DNA of 57,789 nt from an uncultured Methylococcaceae bacterium (GTDB lineage: Bacteria; Pseudomonadota; Gammaproteobacteria; Methylococcales; Methylomonadaceae): NCBI GenBank assembly GCA_903859415.1, contig CAIOMN010000260.1:1-57789 (forward strand), given 5' to 3'. Positions 43,401-50,606 of the stretch are shown here, piece by piece (the stretch's first letter is position 1; each line of letters opens with the position of its first letter). The position numbers and the translations under genes are program-made. The notes below the pieces were generated by a model. It saw only the letters and a list, made by a program, of their open reading frames with translations, had not been told where the DNA came from and ran no database searches.

Positions 43401-44909
43401 CTCATGCACCCATATTTCCTCTTTGATAAAAAGAGGAATAGCTTCGATCCAGTGATCGGCCACTTCCAGCCAGCCGTAGTCTGGACTGCAGTAGATTCGC
43501 TCTCCAGCAAGTCGAACCAGCTTTCGTAAATTTTCCGCCTTACCTAAATAAGGGTCCTGAAACTCATTGGTCTTGATCAGTAGATGTGACCCGGTAGGCG
43601 AAGGCCGTTGACTGATTACCACATAAGCCGCATGTCGTTTAGCAGAGCTCAAAAACGCCTGACGAATAACTTCTATCTGGTGTAAGCATTTTCCTGTTAA
43701 GGTCATTACCGCATCGTGTGTAACAATGGGGTTGAATTGTCCCGCCAAGGGATCATTGCAATCCTCCATCCGTGCACGTGAAGATGCAATAGCATTCGAT
43801 AAAGCTCTTTTTTGTTCTTCAAGAACAGTATCCTCGAAACGCTCACAAGCACCTTCAAGCGTTGTTAAGGGCACTTCCTCGGTGCTAGTCAATAGCAACT
43901 TTAACGCGCCCGTACTGGGTAGCAAAGCCGGAATTTTTTCCACCAGTAAAAACAGCTCAGCAGCCAATTCACGCCAGGCTAAATTGGGCTTCAGTAAGAC
44001 CGCATTGGCGAAAAGCGTTGCCTGATTATGAAAAGCACGACTCATGCGCCCAAAAATCAATTGTTGTTGGGCTTCGTGAACTTCGGTGGAGATACGCTCA
44101 ATATTACGACCTTCTAGCGCTCTATCATAGGTTCGTAGCAAACTGTAAAGCTGTGAACGCTGCTCGTCCGGGTCCGTATCTCCCTTCAGGATATCTATTG
44201 CTACCTGTCGCTGATAAGGTAAATCAACCCTATCCTGCCCCAGTAGCCAGGTAATATGGTGATCTAGCAATACCTTTTGATCCTGCGTTTTAATATCGTC
44301 AGTTGATTCTAATGCTACCCGCTTAAGGAAAATTGAAAACGGGTTGCCACTATCCAGCAAAGGACCCTCCAGCATCGCATGTAAGATGTCTCTTTCAGGT
44401 TTTGAAAATGAACTGTAGAGATCAGCTACTTTGGCTAATGCCTGGCGCTTAGATAAACCCTGCCAAAGCAAAAAAAGATGACAGTGTCCCAATAGCAGCA
44501 AGTATTCGAATCCCTGCTGCTCTTTTGTCTTGGCTAGCCGTATTGCCACGTCGCAGGCAATTGAAATGATTGCACCCGTAGCATCTATGTCGAGTAAGTA
44601 CTCGTGAGCTTCGATAAAGTTGATAGCAAACTCACGCCCAGCCAACTTTTCATAGATGTCCTTAACTATTGGATCATCCTTGAAACGGGTGTACATTAGC
44701 GTGAGTGCATTTTCACAAGCTTGTGCAGTCATTGAAACCCCTTGATCGGGATCATCAATTACAATGACTTGAGTATTTGCTAAGGGATGTTGTCCAAATC
44801 GGTAAACGCCCCTGGCAACACACTTCCCAATACCACGGCGACCCAGTGAAGCTCCATTCTGAGTATTGATCAGTTCGACAATACGTAATGGAAAGCTATC
44901 AATACTCAT
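37452..44909 (-). CDS. Giant uncharacterised protein, 2485 aa
   Basis: This single uninterrupted frame of 7.5 kb has no signal peptide and no clear transmembrane helix, so it is a soluble cytoplasmic protein. I cannot assign it as a whole. The N-terminal ~600 residues are helical, followed by a coiled-coil-like, acidic helical region (about 600-900). The middle (about 920-1500) is mixed alpha/beta with distinctive segments such as YKATGGGKRYHLIY-type (YYFKATGGGKRYHLIYTPS), HPAGEGYGGYCVPKDGLFLE and ALVIVDGAAGARHRAMNRGD. The last ~400 residues carry an ATP-grasp-like pattern: LVMIKDAAESGGRNAQAF near 2170, IQEVILSSPEHW, ITNVGRGGTLEQL and LIAPVFDQDGVFVEIQPIFD near 2380. Its partner gene, overlapping by 17 bp, is also ATP-grasp-like; a DUF47/PhoU-like gene lies 33 bp upstream. 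Confidence 0.8.
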   Translation of the reverse strand: MSIDSFPLRIVELINTQNGASLGRRGIGKCVARGVYRFGQHPLANTQVIVIDDPDQGVSMTAQACENALTLMYTRFKDDPIVKDIYEKLAGREFAINFIEAHEYLLDIDATGAIISIACDVAIRLAKTKEQQGFEYLLLLGHCHLFLLWQGLSKRQALAKVADLYSSFSKPERDILHAMLEGPLLDSGNPFSIFLKRVALESTDDIKTQDQKVLLDHHITWLLGQDRVDLPYQRQVAIDILKGDTDPDEQRSQLYSLLRTYDRALEGRNIERISTEVHEAQQQLIFGRMSRAFHNQATLFANAVLLKPNLAWRELAAELFLLVEKIPALLPSTGALKLLLTSTEEVPLTTLEGACERFEDTVLEEQKRALSNAIASSRARMEDCNDPLAGQFNPIVTHDAVMTLTGKCLHQIEVIRQAFLSSAKRHAAYVVISQRPSPTGSHLLIKTNEFQDPYLGKAENLRKLVRLAGERIYCSPDYGWLEVADHWIEAIPLFIKEEIWVHEGQETTRTVIDISSMEVSFREEMADLWARNIQQVLKSELLCLAREYVSAGKFPDLDEEVKRQRLREEFDSGEIAALGILLGEIYREQLDQIQKLIEAEELCHFDALRKILLASESLQQLEEHYRVSGSWAISVRQVLQSRGFNKNFEQQLADFKHHALKPRRVFPTLHVLTTQSAGMTEGYIRTWLEESMALFNIAEDLGLHEEIAEREAFFTSRLVSLGKKIILELGAWIEVDELCVNEQLSQSTAILRLINRNRLIQDELSCLGMLIEFDEIKQGRRLAEECEDINAVEDCLNQHSEALQDAALMLVISRNHEVLSRQINEAESDNSEQNHPESLRCIVLEDEYYRQDLQASMRFAARRRVLEDLNKEHPQLHLGEYCETYLRRFQQLRKTTARKEVIAEEGLNHLTLNPLYYFKATGGGKRYHLIYTPSRVDLGQRERESVETWSQWIGGADRAAIQAGRQIYSLINKDVRIFESLTEPEILKTGENASMASHYAFSNALSMMITASAHGDFEVMADLMNRRFDRHIHPAGEGYGGYCVPKDGLFLEFVLTLNRAEKLRQIGLPEAYHHNVILLANHLLDYKSEFVSQLEWEEWAANQLQQQDCLKPYFSMNRGVQVFQITRIAHVLDNLGKPELRSSYKVASSLAAGWGLHKMVTGGEQVNRFMPFFKAWLIRQSIAEAAKRHPQLPITVENSVVVLTAEYKPDTQDARFATGLRKFEILAGTASHLLNALDRDGRIIAVLMHEGYQALQEQGWAGRMREMLAIDTEDNLIEGQLHNLFPATQPPAEIRMVSPTGLSTQDLLSYTSDTQLEIIADETRKELLALGLTAKEIEANLRTWGTRLSQWSYRVGHESPIKIDLEERFSGRIHVLALATLGPERQYEYALKGADVIDTGIPHRSLLDVLADPAHLCRLMLEGNPNSALVIVDGAAGARHRAMNRGDVMLWFAAGEHLGRETVYMSVGLGQQTAEAWRMDMRRRRRRAELLLKSLTDQDSIIAQQVYERILSEIKLDHEIESALSETDKLVRFGRDNERDRLLSETLSHIGSGILLKDLSFIDFLALGGLYILVGATEEYVRAAEESFIKGIAFLGGNASQTDRQRVSVFLPSIKWAPVSEFRQEKGVESSNKAMEDRPTVALETRRHLATRIAKARAFNLRQAAFNSIQNDTDGFLNNYRKAIDVLGSGNQPVTDEVFGAFLGYTRNALLALAEEFRNEAHPEESQRLLLRLEQLLTGRQTDEKVYQSIAGGYEDIGDFGRMAQGIRERGLQGKINTETLEYGLVCVAQGAELFYIILAIESTLEFTREAPSTMDALLLWRALSSFFSMTINDHSYEYRPWVYSRGTGYADYKGEKMYRLAVERHQWLYSYLRFIVTCYSELRELPVQEQDLLLGNYLNANEVEAIGAEADGHAEKIWRSYGQLRELAFIRNDGFVIPDVFAEFHPDLIYDLSRVNHIFAVPVGRTHFSRALCEGPSLTRELAEEGRRGCNLIITRKIDIVDEPHYSRSVAYISSGHFYVEPATYEDALVAHKGYSRQEAAQYLASRLHPKGIRIAAKFTRPILAALVYPFHGDPIYNTGKLEACGFPFTVQSLFHTWTTYDKAKYRDIFRDSGVNMPDEIDWLSEYTGLSTEKSEIKDTILNGLADTDYPGLLAFARRNPLVMIKDAAESGGRNAQAFKLGRADGSLDSTQLHLAVEFIYQISLTHHVCIQEVILSSPEHWATEEFMRNFVHRQITEWGNAVNRQRQPYTPIFGSHRIILSTDNPNEVDLEKKWHISHWITLNSKQLITNVGRGGTLEQLQPETIRPEHRRSIISKLADAGQRVMEALSRYEAKSAAQYTFETGRKVGADLMGVSYGMPRYLMLDFLIAPVFDQDGVFVEIQPIFDEFGNRTGSRFMLQQGAMLIPGTIVDWRVVLIEPNIGVGLWDRVALREEYQELERARTEGDNPNWDRIGENARIVLRDLNRAGEAYLNQPMTKDAFIP

Positions 44910-44942
44910 ACTTAACTTAGCCCTATAAACAAGAAGGACAAT

Positions 44943-45575
44943 TTATTTTTGGCGGAACTTGACAATTCGCTCTAGCAAGAGCCCTGCATGATAAGCATCA
45001 TCCGTTATTTGCTCCAATACGCCTAAAATCTCAGTCCAGTTATTTTCTTCGATCAATGAAAGCACCAGCACTCTTCGCTGTTTCTTCCGCCATTCATGAT
45101 AGATCAAGTCCGCATTTTCTTCATGCTTTTTAAGTGTTTTAGTACACAGCTTTATACTTGCCAACTCAATGTCTGGATAGTGTGCTATCTCAATCTGCAG
45201 TGTTTCAATCATTGATACGAGTGTTGCCAAAATCTCATAAGCGGCATTCTCAATTTGCCTTGGATGACAGATATCAATCAGCCTGGCCGTATCATTCATT
45301 CCATCGACGATATCATCCAGGCGTTTAGTTAACTGCTCAGTGATATAAATATATTCGGAGTAAGTCAGCAATTCAAGACTGCTGTAGGCTTCCGCTGTCA
45401 ATTTATCGCCTATTTCTTCCAGGTTTTTAACCTTCGAAATATAATGATCCGGGTCCACAAGATTCAAGAAAAGCTCGTTAAGAGCCTTACCGCATTCAAG
45501 GGTGTTATCGAGATGCTCCTTAAAGATAACTTCCAGAGGGCGTAAATTTTGATGATCAACTTGATCAATGCTCAT
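44943..45575 (-). CDS. DUF47/PhoU-like helical protein
   Basis: This 210-residue all-helical protein fits the DUF47 (PhoU-related, phosphate-transport accessory) family: two three-helix halves with acidic metal-binding-type motifs. Visible are FKEHLDNTLECGKALNELFL, EEIGDKLTAEAYSSLEL, RLDDIVDGMNDTARLIDIC (E/DxxxD-like) and KKHEENADLIYHEW, then LEQITDDAYHAGLLLERIVK. Family members partner with Pit phosphate transporters or act as phosphate-signalling adaptors; no transporter is adjacent here. Instead it is the first gene of an operon with the giant protein (33-bp gap) and the ATP-grasp-like protein. A second, canonical PhoU lies 5 kb upstream on the same strand. A sensory or adaptor role for the operon is inference. 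Confidence 0.75.
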   Translation of the reverse strand: MSIDQVDHQNLRPLEVIFKEHLDNTLECGKALNELFLNLVDPDHYISKVKNLEEIGDKLTAEAYSSLELLTYSEYIYITEQLTKRLDDIVDGMNDTARLIDICHPRQIENAAYEILATLVSMIETLQIEIAHYPDIELASIKLCTKTLKKHEENADLIYHEWRKKQRRVLVLSLIEENNWTEILGVLEQITDDAYHAGLLLERIVKFRQK

Positions 45576-45848
45576 AGTGGTCTAGTCTCGTAAGGTTTAT
45601 ATATGAAGGTCCAAGTATGCCATAAAAGCATATATTTAATCTTCAAATAGACAATGCTGCATTGTTAACAGTAAAAATGTTTAACATAGCCTCAGCTTTC
45701 TGTAAATTTCCTTTATCTATTCTGAGTTGCAATCATAAATAAACTTTATGTCAAAATGATTAATTCCTGACTAGTCGCATTAATCTTGTTTAAAACAATC
45801 CATAATACTAGCGGAAAAATGGGTTGCCGAAAGATCATTAACGGGTTC

Positions 45849-47036
45849 TTAGATGAATATCCGGTCCAACGTATGACGAGCAATCATTTGATTTTCATCG
45901 GTCGCGATTACCCAGGCAGACACTTTTGAACCCACGATTGAAATACACGTATCACCCAATTCATTAGCCGAAGCATCCAGCTCTAAACCCAGCCAGGCGG
46001 CCTGATTACAAATTCTCGCACGAATAACGGCAGAGTTCTCACCAATACCCCCCGTAAATACCAGCGCATCCAGCCCTCCTAAAGCTGCGGCCAGCGAGCC
46101 TATTTCACGTCCAATACGATACACAAACAAAGCAATCGCCTCTTCTGCCTGAGGATCTTGACTGGCAAGCAACTGACGTATATCACTTGAGATGCCTGAA
46201 ACGCCCAATAACCCCGATTCATGATAGAGCAACTGCTCTAAGGCGTGGACATCCAGATGGTGATATTCCATCAGATACAACAACACGCCCGGATCAATAC
46301 TGCCACAGCGCGTCCCCATCAACAAGCCATCTAATGGCGAGAATCCCATTGTCGTTGCTACGCTACGTCCGTTATAAACCGCGCATAAACTAGCCCCACT
46401 CCCTAAGTGAGCGATAATAATCCGCGCCTTAGCAAAGCAAGGCTGAAGATCGGGCAAAATGGAGACGATATATTCATAAGACAAACCATGAAATCCGTAC
46501 CGACGAATACCCGCATCAGTCAAGTGCTGAGGGATTGCGAAACATTGCGCAACAGTCGGTTGTGTACGATGATAGGCCGTATCAAAACACGCTACTTGCG
46601 GTAACGAAGGCATCCTATTCAGAAGTTCACGAATAATCGCAAGATTGTGTGGTTGATGGAGTGGCGCTAAGGGAATAAGCTTTTCTAATTCAATGAGCAC
46701 ATTTTCATCAATTAACACCGGTGCAAAATAATGCGGTCCACCATGCACAACACGATGCCCCACCGCGAGCAATGTCACCTTCGAAAAATAATCCTGTAAC
46801 CACCCCATCATCAGATCAATAGCGGCTTTATGATCATGCACACCGGATGCAGATAGGTCAGGCGTAGCGAGCACTGAACCCTCTACATTTTTTACTACAA
46901 AATTTAACTGAGTGTTAATACCCTCAATTTGCCCAGTAGCCTCGACTATTTGTTGTTCTGATAAATAATCTACTGAGTAAACAGTAAACTTGATGCTTGA
47001 AGAACCCGCGTTAACCACCAGCAAATAACTATTCAT
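45849..47036 (-). CDS. ackA: Acetate kinase
   Basis: AckA (395 residues) interconverts acetyl phosphate + ADP and acetate + ATP. The start is set at the ATG giving MNSYLLVVNAGSSSIKFTVY, the canonical N-terminus with the phosphate-binding NAGSSS. The frame stays open 96 bp upstream, but that stretch is the REP-like element at 47096-47156. Other family marks are VGHRVVHGG, FDTAYHRTQP (catalytic Asp), RRYGFHGLSYEY, AHLGSGASLCAV and FTGGIGENSAVIRA. It follows the phosphoketolase gene on the same strand (221 bp), so acetyl phosphate made there can be turned into ATP here. Confidence 0.96.
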   Translation of the reverse strand: MNSYLLVVNAGSSSIKFTVYSVDYLSEQQIVEATGQIEGINTQLNFVVKNVEGSVLATPDLSASGVHDHKAAIDLMMGWLQDYFSKVTLLAVGHRVVHGGPHYFAPVLIDENVLIELEKLIPLAPLHQPHNLAIIRELLNRMPSLPQVACFDTAYHRTQPTVAQCFAIPQHLTDAGIRRYGFHGLSYEYIVSILPDLQPCFAKARIIIAHLGSGASLCAVYNGRSVATTMGFSPLDGLLMGTRCGSIDPGVLLYLMEYHHLDVHALEQLLYHESGLLGVSGISSDIRQLLASQDPQAEEAIALFVYRIGREIGSLAAALGGLDALVFTGGIGENSAVIRARICNQAAWLGLELDASANELGDTCISIVGSKVSAWVIATDENQMIARHTLDRIFI

Positions 47037-47095
47037 AAACCTGATTATCTTTCTGTGAACGTCAAGGTAAGACGCAATAATAATACGCCGTTTAT

Positions 47096-47156
47096 ATTGG
47101 AGTAAAATAGCTTTAGCTGTTTTTACAGGCAATAGCTGAAGCTATTGCACTCCTGT
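47096..47156 (-). repeat. REP-like double-hairpin element, copy 2 (inverted)
   Basis: The reverse complement reads ACAGGAGTGCAATAGCTTCA... to TTTTACTCCAAT. It forms a perfect 9-bp hairpin GCAATAGCT/AGCTATTGC with a 2-nt loop, a second imperfect hairpin (ACAGCT/AGCTAT) and an outer GGAGT/ACTCC pair. It lies between phosphoketolase and acetate kinase genes and may set their relative mRNA levels. Its partner is at 30039-30100. Confidence 0.8.
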
Positions 47157-47191
47157 TTAACTATTTTATTTATTGCGAGTTGCCCAAGTGC

Positions 47192-47225
47192 CTGTAAGCT
47201 CTCATAAACCAAGGAGAGCTTACAG
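47192..47225. terminator. Strong 12-bp hairpin behind the phosphoketolase gene
   Basis: CTGTAAGCTCTC and GAGAGCTTACAG pair perfectly over 12 bp with a 10-nt loop, 33 bp past the xfp stop. There is no U tract on either strand, so it may be an mRNA-end protecting hairpin or partial terminator rather than a classical one. Confidence 0.5.
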
Positions 47226-47257
47226 TTACAACTTCTCAATAATACCTTAATGGTCGC

Positions 47258-49645
47258 TTAATAAGGCCATTCCCAGTGATCATCTTCTGGCCTATCGATG
47301 CCGTGTTCGTAAGCGTAATTCTGACATTCAATTTGCTGATTACGGAGCTTTTCTTTAACGTGAGCGCCAGCAACCTGTAGCGACGGAATACGATCAATGG
47401 CATCAATCGCCAGACTAAAGCGATCCGTTTCATTTTGAATAGCCAACTCTAAAGGCGTATTAATGCTGCCTTTTTCTTTATAACCACGGACATGCAGATT
47501 CTTGTGGTTATTACGTCGATAAGCCAGACGATGAATGAGCCAGGGATAACCATGGAAATTGAAAATAACCGGTTTATCCAAGGTAAACAAGCTGTCAAAA
47601 TCACGATCCGAAAGCCCATGCGGATGCTCACTGCTGGGCACTAGCTTATAAAGATCGACGACATTAATAAAGCGAATTTTAAGCGTCGGAAAATTTTCAC
47701 GTAACAATACGGTTGCAGCTAGCGCTTCTTTTGTCGGAATATCACCGGCACTCGCCATCACCAGATCAGGCTCAAAGCCTGCATCGTTACTCGCCCATTC
47801 CCAGATACTAATCCCTTTTATACAGTGCTTAATGGCTGAGTCCATATCAAGGTATTGTAGATGCTTCTGTTTGTCGCAAACAATCACATTGATATTATCT
47901 GTACTTTTAAGGCAATGGTCAGCGACTGATAACAAGCAATTCACATCGGGCGGCAGATAAATGCGAGTCACAGAAGGACTCTTATTCACCACAAGATCAA
48001 GAAAGCCAGGGTCTTGATGCGTAAAGCCATTGTGATCCTGACGCCAGACAGTCGAAGTAATCAACAGATTAAGCGAAGAAACGGAAGCACGCCAAGGGAC
48101 AGCTTTAGCCATCGCTAGCCATTTCGCATGCTGATTAAACATAGAGTCGATAACATGCACAAATGCTTCATAAGTAGAAAAGAAGCCATGCCGACCGGTC
48201 AATAAATAGCCTTCCAACCAACCTTCGAGGGTATGCTCGGACAACATCTCCATCACCCGCCCAAAAGGTGATAACTCACCGCCATCCGCGTCTTCAACAA
48301 ACGACTCGGCCATCCAGGTTTTCTTGCTGACCTCATAAATACTATCTAACTTGTTAGAACTATTTTCATCCGGCCCAAAGACTCTAAAATTATGCATGTT
48401 TGAACGCATAATATCCCGTAAGAACTGTCCCAACGGTGGCGTATTTTCAGCACTCACTTTACCCGGCCCTTCAAGTGCTAAGGCATAATCCCTAAAATCA
48501 GGCATCCGTAAAGCTTTACGCAGTAAACCGCCATTGGCGCTGGGATTTGCGCTCATCCGGCGATGTCCTTTAGGCGCTAATAGTTTAAGCTCGGGAATTA
48601 ACCGACCTTTCTCATCGAAGAGTTCTTCCGGTTTATAACTCCGCAACCAGTCTTCCAGCATTTTCAGGTGAGCTGGATTTTGTTTTACGTTTGTTAAAGG
48701 CACTTGATGAGCACGCCAAAAGCCTTCCACTTTATGTCCGTCTACTTCTTTAGGGCCTGTCCAGCCTTTCGGACTCCGCAGCACAATCATCGGCCAATGC
48801 GGACGTACTGGAATACCTGTGCTTCTTGCCTCATGTTGAATCCGCTTAATCTCAAGGATACATTCTTCAAGAACCCCCGCCATTTGCTGATGCATAGCTT
48901 CAGGGTCACTGCCTTCTACAAAGTAAGGCGCATAACCATAGCCCTGAAACAACTGCTTTAACTCATCATGGGGAATACGGGATAAGAAAGTAGGATTGTT
49001 TATTTTATAGCCATTCAGATGCAATATAGGCAATACAGCGCCATCACAAATGGGATTAAGAAACTTATTAGAATGCCATGACGTAGCCAATGGCCCTGTT
49101 TCGGCTTCACCATCACCGACAACCACAGCGACTATTAAATCAGGATTATCAAAAGCGGCTCCATAAGCATGAGAAATACTATAGCCTAGCTCTCCACCTT
49201 CATGAATAGAACCCGGTGTTTCTGGTGTACAGTGACTACCAATCCCGCCCGGAAAAGAAAACTCTTTAAAAAACTGCAATAAGCCGTCTTCATCTTCACC
49301 TTTATTAGGATAAATTTCTGCGTAAGTACCTTCAAGATAAACCGGTGCCAATACGCCGGGCGCACCGTGTCCCGGGCCTGCTAAAAATATAGTATCCAGA
49401 CCGTATTTATTAATCATTCTGTTTAAATGAATATAAATAAAACTTAAGCCCGGACTGGAACCCCAATGGCCTAACAGCCGATTCTTAATATGTTCTGGCT
49501 TTAACGGTTCTTTCAGTAAAGGATTATCCCGAAGATAAATCATACCCGCCGCTAAATAAGTTGATGCACGCCAGTAGGCGTTGATATGATTTAACTCCTC
49601 TACACTTAATGGTGTAGAACCAGTTGATTGTTCAGATAGTGTCAT
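47258..49645 (-). CDS. xfp: Phosphoketolase (xylulose-5-P/fructose-6-P)
   Basis: This TPP enzyme splits xylulose-5-P or fructose-6-P with inorganic phosphate into acetyl phosphate and glyceraldehyde-3-P or erythrose-4-P. The ATG at 49645 gives a 795-residue protein beginning [19 protein letters not shown], matching the family's usual distance to [18 protein letters not shown]; the frame is open to an ATG at 49717 and neither start has a good ribosome binding site. Family marks are [63 protein letters not shown] (TPP/metal motif) and [14 protein letters not shown]. It precedes ackA on the same strand, an arrangement that makes acetate and ATP from sugar phosphates without carbon loss. Confidence 0.96.
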   Translation of the reverse strand: MTLSEQSTGSTPLSVEELNHINAYWRASTYLAAGMIYLRDNPLLKEPLKPEHIKNRLLGHWGSSPGLSFIYIHLNRMINKYGLDTIFLAGPGHGAPGVLAPVYLEGTYAEIYPNKGEDEDGLLQFFKEFSFPGGIGSHCTPETPGSIHEGGELGYSISHAYGAAFDNPDLIVAVVVGDGEAETGPLATSWHSNKFLNPICDGAVLPILHLNGYKINNPTFLSRIPHDELKQLFQGYGYAPYFVEGSDPEAMHQQMAGVLEECILEIKRIQHEARSTGIPVRPHWPMIVLRSPKGWTGPKEVDGHKVEGFWRAHQVPLTNVKQNPAHLKMLEDWLRSYKPEELFDEKGRLIPELKLLAPKGHRRMSANPSANGGLLRKALRMPDFRDYALALEGPGKVSAENTPPLGQFLRDIMRSNMHNFRVFGPDENSSNKLDSIYEVSKKTWMAESFVEDADGGELSPFGRVMEMLSEHTLEGWLEGYLLTGRHGFFSTYEAFVHVIDSMFNQHAKWLAMAKAVPWRASVSSLNLLITSTVWRQDHNGFTHQDPGFLDLVVNKSPSVTRIYLPPDVNCLLSVADHCLKSTDNINVIVCDKQKHLQYLDMDSAIKHCIKGISIWEWASNDAGFEPDLVMASAGDIPTKEALAATVLLRENFPTLKIRFINVVDLYKLVPSSEHPHGLSDRDFDSLFTLDKPVIFNFHGYPWLIHRLAYRRNNHKNLHVRGYKEKGSINTPLELAIQNETDRFSLAIDAIDRIPSLQVAGAHVKEKLRNQQIECQNYAYEHGIDRPEDDHWEWPY

Positions 49646-49847
49646 TAGAGCATAACTCACATAAGGGGTTGAAGGATTTAAAGCAATGCTTGGGTTTATT
49701 GGATAAACATTATTCAACTGGATACGTTAACCCTGATTAAAGATGATTAACATACATAATGATTCCCTAAGCAAAGTTATTATACTGTCTAGTATTCAAG
49801 GTATTAATACTATATTTGATGTCTTACTATAAAAACTAGCGTGGAAA

Positions 49848-50549
49848 TTATTCCTGCAGTTTCTCTTCCAATTTTACTATGCGCACATCATCGCCATTAA
49901 TGATATAAACTAAATGTTCGGCGATATAACAAGCATGATCCCCCATTCTTTCGATTGCACGAATTATCTCAATCACTTCTAAAGATCGAGAGATATTTCT
50001 TGGGTCCTCCATCATTCGAAAAATCAACTGTCTAAGAATACCCTCATATTCCCTATCAACCTGTTGATCGCGTTCAGCAATCGTAGAAACGTCTTCAATG
50101 CTCATTCTAGCAAAGCTGTGCAGGGCATCATGTAACATCCCCTTCACCAGTTCAGCCATATGCTCTATTTCGTAATGAGAATGTAAGTTGTTGACACGCG
50201 CTAACTTTATGGCCATTTGAGCCACACGTTCAGCCTTGTTGCCTATTCTTTCAAGTTCATGTATGGTTTTAATGACCCCAATCAACAACCTTAAATCAAA
50301 GGCTCTAGGCTGTCTTAGCGCCAGAATAGTCATACACTCCTGATCGATAGACTTTTCCAGGGCATCGATCGGGTAGTCTTGCTTGATAACCCGCTCCGCC
50401 AGCTCCATATTCCCCGTCAGCACGGACTGTATAGCCAGTTCAAGTTGCCGTTCAACCAAACCACCCATGGCCAACACTTTATTGTGTATATCCACCAGTT
50501 CTTTATTAAATTGCTCAGATATGTGATGCTTTATTTTACTGTTTTCCAT
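49848..50549 (-). CDS. phoU: Phosphate signalling protein PhoU
   Basis: This 233-residue protein starts at the ATG with AGGAGA six bases upstream, beginning MENSKIKHHISEQFNKEL; upstream in-frame ATGs are rejected because they lack this site. It has two PhoU repeats of three helices with acidic metal motifs (ELERIGNKAERVAQMAI in the first and RAIERMGDHACYIAEHLVY in the second). PhoU represses the Pho regulon with PstSCAB and PhoR when phosphate is ample and also affects metabolism. No pst or pho genes are adjacent; instead it lies 57 bp behind glycogen phosphorylase and 202 bp before phosphoketolase, both phosphate-consuming enzymes. Confidence 0.93.
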   Translation of the reverse strand: MENSKIKHHISEQFNKELVDIHNKVLAMGGLVERQLELAIQSVLTGNMELAERVIKQDYPIDALEKSIDQECMTILALRQPRAFDLRLLIGVIKTIHELERIGNKAERVAQMAIKLARVNNLHSHYEIEHMAELVKGMLHDALHSFARMSIEDVSTIAERDQQVDREYEGILRQLIFRMMEDPRNISRSLEVIEIIRAIERMGDHACYIAEHLVYIINGDDVRIVKLEEKLQE

Positions 50550-50606
50550 TATTCTCTCCTGATTATCCATTACGATAAACTTTACTTTGGCAGCCTTATT
50601 CAACCA

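Noticed and set aside
38070-44254. Many plus-strand frames of 60-100 codons inside the giant gene
   Set aside because: They are antisense shadows of a continuous 2485-codon frame with normal protein-like composition.
47037-47132. Longer acetate kinase start at 47132
   Set aside because: The extra codons are derived from the REP-like element and the canonical N-terminus MNSYLLVVNAGSS starts at 47036.
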